This document shows, in pieces, positions 37,109-45,223 of a stretch of DNA of 64,000 nt. This stretch comes from Lewinellaceae bacterium (GTDB lineage: Bacteria; Bacteroidota; Bacteroidia; Chitinophagales; Saprospiraceae). The position numbers were made by a program, and so were the translations under genes. The stretch is from NCBI GenBank assembly GCA_016711435.1, contig JADJSY010000083.1:248001-312000 (forward strand), read 5' to 3'. The notes beneath the pieces are model-generated. The model had not been told where the DNA came from. It searched no databases and saw nothing but the letters and a program-made list of their open reading frames with translations. Numbering within the stretch: the first letter of the stretch is position 1; each line of letters opens with the position of its first letter.

Positions 37109-38655
37109 ATGTCGCAGATCAACCACGGCGAACTGTTCACCCGTAAGCGCTCCCGCATGGAGCAGCTTCGGGATTGGCTGGGAGAGCGTTTGCTCCTCCA
37201 GAAACTCAACAATCCGTTGGGTATGGCGCTGCTGTTGCTGGCTACCTTGCCGGTGTCCTACGCATTGGCGACGCTGGACATTAAACTCAGTCTCATCGTT
37301 TTTCTGGCGCTGATCGGTTTCCCGATGGTGGTTTGGTGCCTGTTCAACCTTACGTTTGCGATCGGCCTGATGCTCCTGATTGCGCTGATGGTGCCCTTCG
37401 GCGCTAAATTTACCACGGCCCCGATCGGCACCTTGCTCGACCTGCTGATTCTGATCTGTGTCGTGGGTATTTTGCTGCGCCAGATCAAGGAGCGCGACTG
37501 GTCTTTGCCAAATTTCCGCTGAGTTACATGATTCTGATCTGGTTGTATTACAACATCATGCAGGTGCTGAATCCCGAAGCGGAATCCAAAATGGCCTGGT
37601 TGTACACGGTTCGGAGCGTGGCAATCCAGCAAACGGTGTTTTTTATCGGCGCTTATGCTTTCAGAAATCACCGGCGCGGCATTATGTGGTCGCTGAAACT
37701 CATCATCGGCATTTGTTTTGCCTCTGCCCTGTACGGACTGAAACAGCAATTTGTGGGTTTCAGCGCCGCCGAAACCACCTGGATTATGGCCGACCAGGAG
37801 CGCTTCGAACTGTACTACCAGTGGGGCATGATGCGTATTCCATCGTTTTGTTTCGACCCGACTACTTTTGGGATTCTGATGGCCTGTTTCAGCATTTTCT
37901 GTATCGCTTTGCTGGTGGGGCCGACCAAAAAACAGCAAAAAGTGCTGCTGGCATTGATGGCGATTTCTGCGCTGTGGGTGATGGCCTACACGGGAACACG
38001 CACCGCGTTTGCACTGGTGCCCGTGGGCGCTATCTTTTTCTGCGGACTTATTTTAAACAAACGGGTGCTGCTGATCGCCGGCATTTTTGCGGTACTCGGC
38101 ACTGGATTTATCCTGAAATCTTCCTCCAGCGGGGTGATTTTCCGCATTCAGTCGGCGTTTAAACCGTCGCAGGACGACTCGATGAACCTGCGTTTGGCCA
38201 ACCAGAAAAAAATTCAACCCTACATACAAAGTCACCCGATGGGCGGCGGACTGGGCAGCTGCGGGATGTGGGGCAAACGTTTTAACCCGGATTCCGAATT
38301 GTCGAAATTTCCACACGACTCCAGTTTTGTGCGCATGGCGGTCGAATTGGGCTGGATCGGACTGATTTTGTACACTTTGCTGCACTATTTTGTGCTGCGG
38401 ACGGGCATTTATTATTTCGTGCGCTGCCGAGATCCGTTGATCAAGTCGATCTACGCCGGTATCACCACCTGGTGTTTTATGCTGACTGTGGCTTGCTACG
38501 CACAGGAGGCGATTTTGCAATTGCCGATGAATATTATTTACAATGTATTCCTGGCGATTTTGGTTACTTTGAAAAATTTCGATCCGGCATTTCCAGGAAA
38601 AACCAAAAAAAAAAAAAAAAGGGGCCGCGGGGGGGGGGGAATTTTTAATGTTTAG
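37109..38655 (+). CDS. O-antigen ligase/polymerase-like membrane protein, one frameshift
   Basis: Polytopic membrane protein of the Wzy/WaaL (O-antigen ligase) superfamily, which joins polysaccharide repeat units. The first part (37109 to about 37503) has four hydrophobic helices; the second begins SYMILIWLYYNIMQVLNPEAES and carries the long periplasmic loop with HPMGGGLGSCG and FPHDSSFVRMAVELG, the usual place of the catalytic His and Arg region. The frames join if one T is added to the T-run at about 37504-37506 (DWSFAKFPLS). The C-terminus runs into a homopolymer tract at 38605, so its true end, near KNFDPAFPG, is uncertain. It follows a 37-residue membrane peptide by 3 nt. Confidence 0.82.
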
Positions 38656-38766
38656 AAAAACCAAAAAAAAAAACAGCAGGGGGGGGGGAAAAAATTTTGT
38701 GGTATTTTCGCCCCGCGGGGGGGGTTGCGGGGGGGGGGGGGGGGCCGCACAAAAAAAGTGGCCCCT
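38605..38766. other. homopolymer-rich tract, probable assembly artefact
   Basis: Contains A16, G10, A11, G10, G8 and G17 runs close together, unlike any other part of the window. It also holds a repeated fragment (AGGAAAAACCAAAAAA and TAGAAAAACCAAAAAA). Coding content cannot be read here. A damaged heptad-type hairpin or a low-quality contig join are both possible. Confidence 0.6.
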
Positions 38767-38830
38767 CGGGGCAATTCATCCAGTTTTATCAACCTTATCC
38801 CCAAAAGCCCTCATTTTCAACATCATTCCC

Positions 38831-39543
38831 ATGTACCGTAACCTTACTTTTTGTTTCTCTCCCTTTGCAGCCTGCAATTATCGGCGCAACAGACCGATTT
38901 TGATCTGATCGTTCAGCCGGTCGACACCAAAGCCCGCGATTTTTCAGAGTATCTGGTGCAACTCGCCTGGATCAACTGGCCCGAAAGCGCCATTGCCCAG
39001 GAAGAAGTGAAAAACGCCCAAAGCGATGATAAAAACACCCGCAAAGAATGGATGCGCGACCTGCAGGCCACCTTCAACCTGAACGAAGCCAACCTGCGCG
39101 CGCCGGATACTTCCAGCAATGTCTTTTTTCCGAGGTATAATTTCGGGGTCAACCTCAACTTGTACAACATCCTGAGCCAGAAGGAAAAAAACAAAATCAG
39201 CAAACGCGATATCATGATCGCCGAGCACAATGTGAACAAACGAAAACTGGAAATCCGCGCAGAAACCATGTCGCGTTACGCCAGATTTAAACTGGCCCGG
39301 GAAATTTTAAAAACCCGCACTTTGGTGGAACAGGATATGAATGCGACCTTTATTCTGATCCAGCAACTGTATAAAAACGACGAAAAAACGCTGGAAGACT
39401 ACACCACCGCTTCGGCGGCCTTTTTCGCCGCGCAAGAAGCCCGCCTGGAAGCGGAGACCGAAGTGCTCATCACCAAGTTTCAGGTGGAAGAAATGATCGG
39501 CTTCAAATGGGAGCAGGTGCAGCACCCGGCGAAGGAGTTTTAG
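38831..39543 (+). CDS. TolC-family-like outer-membrane protein of the EPS locus, one frameshift
   Basis: A protein of about 236 residues related to one half of a TolC-type outer-membrane factor. The ATG at 38831 gives MYRNLTF, and one more T in the T5 run at 38848-38852 joins it to LFLSLCSLQLSAQQ, completing a signal peptide. The mature part contains TRKEWMRDLQATFNLNEAN, the strand FFPRYNFGVNLNLYNIL, and long helices (IAEHNVNKRKLEIRAETMSRYARFKL). Only one helical-repeat half is present; classical TolC has two, about 430 residues. It could assemble differently as the outer-membrane exit for the polysaccharide; that is inference. Confidence 0.7.
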
Positions 39544-39594
39544 TTTTTTTTTCCGACTTTTGCTCCCCTAAGCAATTAACAACTCAACATAAGC

Positions 39595-40191
39595 ATGAAA
39601 AATCTCCCTTTGATCCTGAATATCGTATTGTTTGCCCTCGTCGGGCATTTGTACTACCTGCATTTCAACAAAAACAAAGCTGCCGAGCCGGTCATCACAG
39701 CTCCGGCCTCCCAGTCGGGCGGCGTCAAAATTGCCTATGTGAACGGCGACACCCTCGATGCACAGTACATCTGGCTGAAAAAACAAAAAGACGCCATCCA
39801 GCAGCGTATGCAGGCCGCTGAAAACAGCCTTGCCGCCAAAGAGCAGGCGCTGATGAAAGACGCCAATGCCCTGCAGGAGCGCTTTCAAAGCGGCAACATG
39901 ACACAGGCAGACGCTGAAAAACAGCAAAATGCGCTTATGCAACGCGGCCAGCGCCTGGAAGAAGAGAAAGTACGCCTGAGCAAATCTTTGTCCGAAGACC
40001 AGAAAAAGGCCTTCAACGACCTGTATGCCAATGTGGAAGCGCAACTGAAAACCCTGTCTGCTCAGATCGGATACGATTATATCCTGTCATTCTCGCGCGG
40101 CGGACAAATCCTGTTAGCCAACGACAGCCTGGATATTACCAAACAGGTGCTTGATTTGTTGAATGCGCAGGAACTGGAACAGAAGAAGTAG
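39595..40191 (+). CDS. OmpH/Skp-like periplasmic chaperone
   Basis: A 198-residue protein with an N-terminal membrane anchor or signal (MKNLPLILNIVLFALVGHLYYL) and a mature OmpH domain: first strand KIAYVNGDTLDAQYIWLKK, a long coiled coil (about 65-145, KQKDAIQQRMQAAENSLAAKEQ), and the closing segment YDYILSFSRGGQILLANDSLDIT. Skp/OmpH proteins hold unfolded outer-membrane proteins in the periplasm. Bacteroidota often carry several copies. It follows the TolC-like gene by 51 nt and may serve the export locus. Confidence 0.85.
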   Translation: MKNLPLILNIVLFALVGHLYYLHFNKNKAAEPVITAPASQSGGVKIAYVNGDTLDAQYIWLKKQKDAIQQRMQAAENSLAAKEQALMKDANALQERFQSGNMTQADAEKQQNALMQRGQRLEEEKVRLSKSLSEDQKKAFNDLYANVEAQLKTLSAQIGYDYILSFSRGGQILLANDSLDITKQVLDLLNAQELEQKK

Positions 40192-40198
40192 GGTTAAG

Positions 40199-40304
40199 GG
40201 TAGCATGGCCTTCAGGCTGTCGGGAAAAGGGCATTTATGCCCGTTATAACATTAACATGCGCCATAAATGGCGCTTATCCTGACAGCCTGAAGGCCGTGC
40301 TACC
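40199..40304. repeat. 23-bp inverted repeat with inner palindromes
   Basis: The outer arms 40199-40221 and 40282-40304 (GGCCTTCAGGCTGTC with its complement) pair with one mismatch. The loop carries two further palindromes, GGGCATTTATGCCC and GCGCCATAAATGGCGC. REP-like. Lies between ompH and the GNAT gene. Confidence 0.85.
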
Positions 40305-40333
40305 TGTACCACTCATTTGCACATCGCTTTCCT

Positions 40334-40828
40334 ATGAACGTTACCCTTCAACGAGCAACAACGCCCGACATTCCGCTCATCCACGAGCTGGCCCACCGCA
40401 TCTGGTGGGCGCACTACCCGGGTATTATCAGTCCGGCGCAGATCGAATACATGCTCGGGCAGGGATACAGCGATGCGGCGCTCCGGCAACAGATAGAGGA
40501 TGCGGGGCAGTCTTTCTGGTTAGTGGTGGCCGACGAACAAGTAGCCGGTTTTGTTGCCATCAGCAAGAAAGCCCCCGCGACATATTTTATCAACAAATTT
40601 TACCTGGACAATACCCAGCGCGGGCGCGGTGTGGGCGCCGCCGCATTTCAGGCGCTGCTGGCCCAATATCCCGACTTGCAGGAACTGCGCCTGAATGTGA
40701 ACCGCCGGAATTATAAAAGTGTCAATTTTTACTTCAAAATCGGTTTTGTGATCGCCCATTGCATGGATACGCCTTTCGGAGAAGGGTATGTGATGGATGA
40801 TTTTCAGATGCTCTATCGGGCAAAGTAG
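40334..40828 (+). CDS. GNAT-family N-acetyltransferase
   Basis: A 164-residue acetyl-CoA-dependent acetyltransferase. The acetyl-CoA-binding motif is NTQRGRGVGAAAFQAL (about residues 95-110), preceded by the beta strand ATYFINKFYLD and followed by LRLNVNRRNYKSVNFYFKIGF, the usual motif B with Asn and Tyr. The substrate is not predictable. It stands alone between repeat-filled spacers. Confidence 0.88.
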   Translation: MNVTLQRATTPDIPLIHELAHRIWWAHYPGIISPAQIEYMLGQGYSDAALRQQIEDAGQSFWLVVADEQVAGFVAISKKAPATYFINKFYLDNTQRGRGVGAAAFQALLAQYPDLQELRLNVNRRNYKSVNFYFKIGFVIAHCMDTPFGEGYVMDDFQMLYRAK

Positions 40829-40875
40829 TATTTTAACCACCCCTGCCGAAACAATACCTTCTTCTACCACTTAAA

Positions 40876-40925
40876 CCCGACTTCGGACTGACGACTTCAG
40901 ACTGACGACTTCGGACTTCGCACTA
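40876..40925. repeat. GAAGTC-family single arm before the EamA gene
   Basis: Reads CGACTTCGGACTGACGACTT and similar units up to CTTCGCACTACC, ending 2 nt before the ATG at 40928. Its inverted partner is absent. Confidence 0.75.
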
Positions 40926-40927
40926 CC

Positions 40928-41821
40928 ATGACCCGTGCCTATCTCGCCCTCGCTGCCATTTGCATAATCTGGGGCACGACCTACACCGCCATTAAATTGG
41001 CAGTACTCCACTTTCCGCCGTACCTGCTGGTCGGTATCCGCCAAACCATCGCCGGTTCGCTGGTGCTGGGCCTGGCCTGGATCAGCCGCAAAGCCTATAT
41101 GCCCGACCGCAAATACCTGCTGCGCCAGGCGCTCACCGGACTGGCGACGATCACGGGCGGCAATGGCTTCATTACCTGGGGTATGCAATACGTCCCCACA
41201 GGGTTGGCTTCTATTATCGGTTCGCTGACGCCTGTGATGGTGGTACTTTTTTCCTTGGCCCTGCGCAACAAAGAACGTGTCAACACCCGCGTCATCGCCG
41301 GCGTGCTGCTGGGTTTCGGCGGATTGGGCCTGATTTTCAGCGACGGCTGGAAGGATTTCCTGAAACCGGAATATGCCTGGGGGGTTGTCGGGTGTTTTGC
41401 TTCCTGCTTTACCTGGTCGCTGGGCACCGTATTGGCCAAACGCTGGAATTCGCCCGATGTGCCGCCCCTGCTGAATGCGGGTTTGCAAATTTCTGCCGGC
41501 GGACTGGGCGCTTTGGTGCTGAGTTTTTTCTTCGATACAGACTACAACATAGACCACAGCACAGAAGGCTGGCTTTCCATGATTTACCTGATTCTGATCG
41601 GGTCGGCGCTGGCTTTCACGCTGTATATGTACGTTTTGAAACATCTGAGCGCGGCGGTTTCTTCTTTGTACACTTACATCAACCCCACCGTCGCCATTTT
41701 GCTGGGCTGGGCCGTGCTGGGCGAGTCGCTCACCACGGGCGCGCTGGTGGGCATGGCCGTGACAATTGTGGGGGTATGGATGGTGAATTCGGGGCAAAGG
41801 CAACTTAGACGTGAGACGTGA
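40928..41821 (+). CDS. EamA (drug/metabolite) transporter
   Basis: A 297-residue DMT-superfamily exporter with ten predicted transmembrane helices in two EamA halves. The first begins AICIIWGTTYTAIKLAVLHFPP and the second with YAWGVVGCFASCFTWSLGTVLAKR; each half ends with the typical SLTPVMVVLFS and YTYINPTVAILLGWAVLGE segments. The cargo is unknown; many relatives export amino acids or metabolites. The stop codon and last residues (RRET) are read from a GTGAGAC-type repeat. Confidence 0.9.
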   Translation: MTRAYLALAAICIIWGTTYTAIKLAVLHFPPYLLVGIRQTIAGSLVLGLAWISRKAYMPDRKYLLRQALTGLATITGGNGFITWGMQYVPTGLASIIGSLTPVMVVLFSLALRNKERVNTRVIAGVLLGFGGLGLIFSDGWKDFLKPEYAWGVVGCFASCFTWSLGTVLAKRWNSPDVPPLLNAGLQISAGGLGALVLSFFFDTDYNIDHSTEGWLSMIYLILIGSALAFTLYMYVLKHLSAAVSSLYTYINPTVAILLGWAVLGESLTTGALVGMAVTIVGVWMVNSGQRQLRRET

Positions 41822-41840
41822 GAGGTGAGACGTGAGAAGG
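41808..41840. repeat. GTGAGAC/GTGAGAG heptads at the EamA stop
   Basis: Heptads GTGAGAC, GTGAGAG and GTGAGAA across the stop codon of the EamA gene; same family as 3281-3541. No inverted partner seen. Confidence 0.75.
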
Positions 41841-41965
41841 CGCCCAGCCTTTGGGGTTGGTTTTGTTTTTTTGGAGGAATGGTGGTATTTTTGGGTGGTT
41901 GTGGGGGGATATTGGGAGAATAGGCGGGTAATAGAAGTTGGCTGTAACTAAAAAGATAAATAAAT

Positions 41966-43009
41966 ATGATAAAATATGAGCCAATAGAAGACTGTAAGGT
42001 TTTGGTGAACACCGAAATTCACAAGAAGGCGAAGCTTTCCCGACAAGCGTTTTTGGAAAAAGTAAAAAATGTAAAATATATTCGGACTGGAATAAACCGC
42101 CATTATATTTCCTTTTACATCACTTCAATTGAAGAGTATGGAAATCTAAAAAAGTTTCATGAACTAGTAAATAACGGCGTTTTTGATTTTGGAAACTCAT
42201 ACCATGTTTTTGCCGTTGCTATTCCAGACAAACTTTATGAATGGTTTAAGTCGCAAAGATTGGGTGCTATCGAAAGACAGATTACACATTGGCTTGCTTC
42301 AAGTTACTTTTTTGAGCCTGAAAGAAGAGAAATATTTGAGAACCAGTTATTCAGGCCTCTACTTGAAGAAATTAAAAAAATAATAAAAACACATTATGTC
42401 GGCTATAAACCGCCTTTTTCCGAAGATGATTTAGACAACTTGGAGGAGAAACAATATGAAGATGCAATTTTTAATAATTACCATTCTAAATTACGAAAAT
42501 ATCACGAAGTTTGTCAAATATCATATGGAACCAAACCACCTGCCTTTTTAAATACACCAGGACAGTATGAATATATGTCTGAATATGGTGTGAACGCTTA
42601 CCATGATTTTGAATTTTTGGAGGCATATTTTACAGAAAGTGATTGGGAAAATATAATAATTAAAGAGAGTATTGACGATTTAGGCAGGTCTGAAAGTCGA
42701 GAAGATTTTTGGATAAACTGGAAAAACACATTCTCTCTGTACGACATAAAGAAATCTTTTGTTTATGGATATTATTTTGAAGATTTAAGCCCTATCAAAA
42801 ATCCGCAAATAAATAAAAGAGAAAGAATTTCTAAAGGGACGATGAACGAGGTTTGGCGAAGGGACGAAGGAAAATGTGCAGAATGTGGAAGTAGAGAGAA
42901 ATTAGAGTTTGACCATATCATTCCTGTCTCAAAAGGTGGTTCTTCGACTTATCGAAATCTTCAATTGCTTTGTGAAAGTTGCAATCGCAAGAAACATGGC
43001 AACATATAA
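41966..43009 (+). CDS. HNH endonuclease with unknown N-terminal domain
   Basis: A 347-residue protein whose C-terminus is an HNH nuclease: CAECGSREKLEFDHIIPVSKGG followed by NLQLLCESCNRKKHG, with CxxC zinc knuckles and the catalytic DHI. The first 270 residues match no family I can name; they are charged and aromatic-rich. Base composition is clearly AT-richer than the neighbours and codon use differs (many AAA, ATA and TTA), which suggests horizontal transfer. The next genes form a toxin-antitoxin pair, so this may be a small defence or mobile islet. Possible roles include restriction of foreign DNA or homing; the sequence does not decide. Confidence 0.82.
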   Translation: MIKYEPIEDCKVLVNTEIHKKAKLSRQAFLEKVKNVKYIRTGINRHYISFYITSIEEYGNLKKFHELVNNGVFDFGNSYHVFAVAIPDKLYEWFKSQRLGAIERQITHWLASSYFFEPERREIFENQLFRPLLEEIKKIIKTHYVGYKPPFSEDDLDNLEEKQYEDAIFNNYHSKLRKYHEVCQISYGTKPPAFLNTPGQYEYMSEYGVNAYHDFEFLEAYFTESDWENIIIKESIDDLGRSESREDFWINWKNTFSLYDIKKSFVYGYYFEDLSPIKNPQINKRERISKGTMNEVWRRDEGKCAECGSREKLEFDHIIPVSKGGSSTYRNLQLLCESCNRKKHGNI

Positions 43010-43054
43010 TAACATAGCCAACTGTTGGACGCCACCAACGGCGGAAAATTCCTG

Positions 43055-43062
43055 TATCTTTG
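43055..43062 (+). promoter_or_regulatory. Bacteroidota -7 box (TATCTTTG) of the toxin-antitoxin pair
   Basis: TATCTTTG lies 24 nt before the antitoxin start, so the message would have a very short leader. Confidence 0.7.
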
Positions 43063-43085
43063 GGGTCTAACATAGACTTTTTATC

Positions 43086-43295
43086 ATGACTATCGAACGT
43101 ACGGCAGATGCAATCATCGTGAAACTGCCACCGAATATTAATATAGAGGAGATTCAAAGATTTTTGAACTACCTGAGATACAAAGAAATTCTTGCTAAGA
43201 GCAAGGCTACCCAAGAGGACGTTGACAAACTCGCCAGAGAGGTCAACAAAAGTTGGTGGGAGAAGAATAAGCATCGCTTTCTACCCGGAGAATGA
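43086..43295 (+). CDS. putative antitoxin of a PIN-type toxin-antitoxin pair
   Basis: A 69-residue acidic/basic protein (MTIERTADAIIVKLPPNINI) with a short N-terminal beta strand and a helical C-terminal part (EDVDKLAREVNKSWWEKNK). It overlaps the downstream PIN-domain gene by 4 nt (ATGA), the arrangement typical of type II toxin-antitoxin operons. The N-terminal beta strand could form a ribbon-type or AbrB-like DNA-binding dimer, which is inference. It lies next to the low-GC HNH gene. Confidence 0.7.
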   Translation: MTIERTADAIIVKLPPNINIEEIQRFLNYLRYKEILAKSKATQEDVDKLAREVNKSWWEKNKHRFLPGE

Positions 43296-43732
43296 AAGTC
43301 GTAGTGGACAGCAATATTGTATTTAGTGCCATGCTAAATCCGGAAAGTAGCATCGGCGACATTATCTTGAATTCTCAGGATACATTCTCCTTTTACGCCT
43401 GCGAATACCTGCGGGAAGAGATTAATAACCATAAAAATAAAATAATTAAGATAACGGGATACGAAGAGCGCGAATATGGCGAAGTGGAGTTTTTAGTTTA
43501 CAAACAGATTGATTTCTTTTCAGAAAGTACGATTCCTTTTGAGTTTTGGCAGAAAGCCGCTGACCTTGTGAGAGACATAGATATGGACGACATAACTTTT
43601 GTAGCCCTCAGCCTATTCCTTGACATCAAACTTTGGACAGGAGATAAACCACTGATTGTTGGGTTGACTAAAAAAGGTTTTAAAAACATCATCACAACTC
43701 AGGACATGTTGCAATTAAGGCGTGAAATATAA
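43292..43732 (+). CDS. PIN-domain toxin (putative ribonuclease)
   Basis: A 146-residue PIN-domain protein. The acidic residues expected of the nuclease are visible: Asp7 in VVVDSNIVFSAM, Glu near 43 in REEINNH, Asp residues in RDIDMDDITFVALSL near residue 97 and Asp near 118 in WTGDKPL. PIN toxins of the VapC type usually cleave tRNA or rRNA. It overlaps its putative antitoxin by 4 nt and has the same low GC as the HNH gene upstream, so the three genes probably arrived together. Real targets are unknown. Confidence 0.8.
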   Translation: MKVVVDSNIVFSAMLNPESSIGDIILNSQDTFSFYACEYLREEINNHKNKIIKITGYEEREYGEVEFLVYKQIDFFSESTIPFEFWQKAADLVRDIDMDDITFVALSLFLDIKLWTGDKPLIVGLTKKGFKNIITTQDMLQLRREI

Positions 43733-43810
43733 AGTTGATAACTCTGCATGGCTGACAAAAGCCTACAAAACGTGGCTTCTGCGTTCACACCCCTGTCCCC
43801 TCCCACCACC

Positions 43811-44449
43811 ATGCCCACCTACCAAAAACACTTCCACCGCATCCTCCAAAAACACTTCCCCCAAAAAAGTACATCCTTGCAAGCGCAAATTGACCTGGAG
43901 TTTGCGGCCTTGCAGCAGGACATCCGTTTCGGCGCGACTTCCTCCAACCCGATGGACAGAAGAATGGACATTGCAGGTTATTTCCTGGCGACCATCAAAG
44001 CGCTTGATAAAGAAGGTATTGCATACGAAACAATTAGAAGTATCGTCCTGGAAATCGCACAGGAATACGTGAAACCCCGAAGCAGATTCCACCTTTTTTT
44101 GAAGCAGTTGCCGCCAAAACTGATCAGTACACGCTTCGGCAAAATGCTGATCAATTACTTCAAAACGAGGTTTTATGAAAATACCCATGCCGAGGGTTTT
44201 AAGGTAAAAATAATCACCGATAAAACGGATACTTTTGGTTTCGGCTATGGTTTCGACATTGTCGAATGCGGCATTTGCAAACTGTATAAAAAACACGATT
44301 ACCAGAAGTTTGCATCCGTTTTATGCGAAGTGGATTATATCACCTCCGGTCTGGCCGGCCTGACCCTCATCAGAACGGGAACCATTGCCAACGGAGCAAA
44401 AATATGTGATTTCAGGTTTCAGAAAAATACAGATTATAGTCAGGTTTGA
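43811..44449 (+). CDS. L-2-amino-thiazoline-4-carboxylic acid (ATC) hydrolase-like protein
   Basis: Belongs to the ATC-hydrolase-like family: the C-terminal half reads ECGICKLYKKHDYQKF, LCEVDYITSGLAGLTLIRTG and TIANGAKICDFRF, the conserved Cys/Asp region of that family. The start is uncertain; I prefer the ATG at 43811 (MPTYQKHFHRIL), and an in-frame ATG at 43748 would add 21 residues of non-family-like sequence. Known ATC hydrolase opens the thiazoline ring in cysteine synthesis by pseudomonads, but most family members have unknown substrates. Base composition returns to that of the host genome here. Confidence 0.7.
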   Translation: MPTYQKHFHRILQKHFPQKSTSLQAQIDLEFAALQQDIRFGATSSNPMDRRMDIAGYFLATIKALDKEGIAYETIRSIVLEIAQEYVKPRSRFHLFLKQLPPKLISTRFGKMLINYFKTRFYENTHAEGFKVKIITDKTDTFGFGYGFDIVECGICKLYKKHDYQKFASVLCEVDYITSGLAGLTLIRTGTIANGAKICDFRFQKNTDYSQV

Positions 44450-44511
44450 GTAGTTTGAAAGGGTTTGATGGTTTGAAGTCTTCGCTTTCAGGCACTTGCA
44501 CCGGCCTTTCG

Positions 44512-44526
44512 TTCAAAACCACTTTG
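44512..44526 (+). promoter_or_regulatory. recurrent 15-nt motif TTCAAAACCACTTTG
   Basis: Identical 15-mer at 7153-7167 and 23657-23671, all in spacers. In two copies it is followed closely by ACTATAA. Function unknown; could be a repeat core or part of a regulatory site. Confidence 0.5.
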
Positions 44527-44623
44527 CATTGACTATAAACGGACAACTCTAAGGGAAAGGGAAAAATTAAAAAAGGCAAAAAAGCAATGTAAATCAATGA
44601 GTTGCGAAATGTTTGGCATGAAC

Positions 44624-44631
44624 TAATTTTG
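44624..44631 (+). promoter_or_regulatory. Bacteroidota -7 box (TAATTTTG) of the DUF1801 gene
   Basis: TAATTTTG, 12 nt before the ATG at 44644, implying a nearly leaderless transcript. Confidence 0.6.
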
Positions 44632-44643
44632 AACACATACTAT

Positions 44644-45012
44644 ATGATGCAGAACGCACCCACCACCATCGATGCATACATCGCCGACTGTCCCAAGGAC
44701 GTTCGGGAAAAACTGGAACTCATTCGCGCGACCATTCAAAAAGCCGCGCCGGAAGCAACGGAAGCCATCAAATACGCCATACCGACTTTTGTGCTGCACG
44801 GCAACCTGGTGCATTTTGCTGCTTTTAAAAATCACATCGGGTTTTATCCGGCGCCGACAGGGCTGGAAGCATTTAAAGAAGCACTTTCGGTGTACAAAAC
44901 CGGCAAAGGTTCGGTTCAATTTCCACTGGATCAGCCCATGCCTTTAGAACTGATCACCCGGATCGTGCAGTTCAGAGTTAAACAAAGCATGGAAAAAGCA
45001 GCGTTGAAGTAA
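44644..45012 (+). CDS. DUF1801 (YdhG-like) protein
   Basis: A 122-residue protein of the DUF1801/YdhG family. It has the family segments IDAYIADCPKDVREKLELIRATIQKAAPEATEAIKYAIPTFVLHGNLVHFAAFKNHIGFYP, with the conserved Y-x-x-P and H-x-G-F-Y-P stretches, and the closing IVQFRVKQSMEKA. Such proteins are small intracellular ones; Bacillus YdhG/Fra is an iron chaperone, but the role here is open. The stop codon is immediately followed by a GAAGTC-type repeat. Confidence 0.85.
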   Translation: MMQNAPTTIDAYIADCPKDVREKLELIRATIQKAAPEATEAIKYAIPTFVLHGNLVHFAAFKNHIGFYPAPTGLEAFKEALSVYKTGKGSVQFPLDQPMPLELITRIVQFRVKQSMEKAALK

Positions 45013-45223
45013 GTCCGAAGTCGGCAGTGCGAAGTGCGAAGTCCGTAGAGTACACCGTCGTAAGTGCGAAGTCATCAGTGCGAAGTGCGAAGTCTGTAGA
45101 GTACACCGTTTCAGGTGAGGAAAGCCAAGTATGAAACGGTGTACTCTACGGACTTCGCACTTCGCACTGTCGACTTCGCACTGATCTTCGGACTTCGCAC
45201 TGACGACTTCGCACTTCGGACTA
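45013..45223. repeat. GAAGTC-family inverted repeat, overlapping the galT end
   Basis: Left units AGTCCGA, AGTGCGA and AGTCGGC start at the base after the DUF1801 stop; two GTAGAGTACACCGT words follow; the right side returns GGTGTACTCTACGGACTTCG and complements. The minus-strand galT frame runs through the right half. Confidence 0.9.

Noticed and set aside
38648..38908. Glycine-rich open frame (RGGG...) in the homopolymer tract
   Set aside because: Caused by long G runs that are probably sequence artefacts; it overlaps the TolC-like signal peptide in a wrong frame.
40928..41803. Minus-strand frame of about 310 residues opposite the EamA gene
   Set aside because: His/Gln/Arg-rich shadow frame; the plus strand encodes a full EamA transporter.
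41966..43732. Prophage or integrative element around the low-GC islet
   Set aside because: No integrase, transposase, phage structural gene or clear direct repeats flank it; only the base composition points to transfer.
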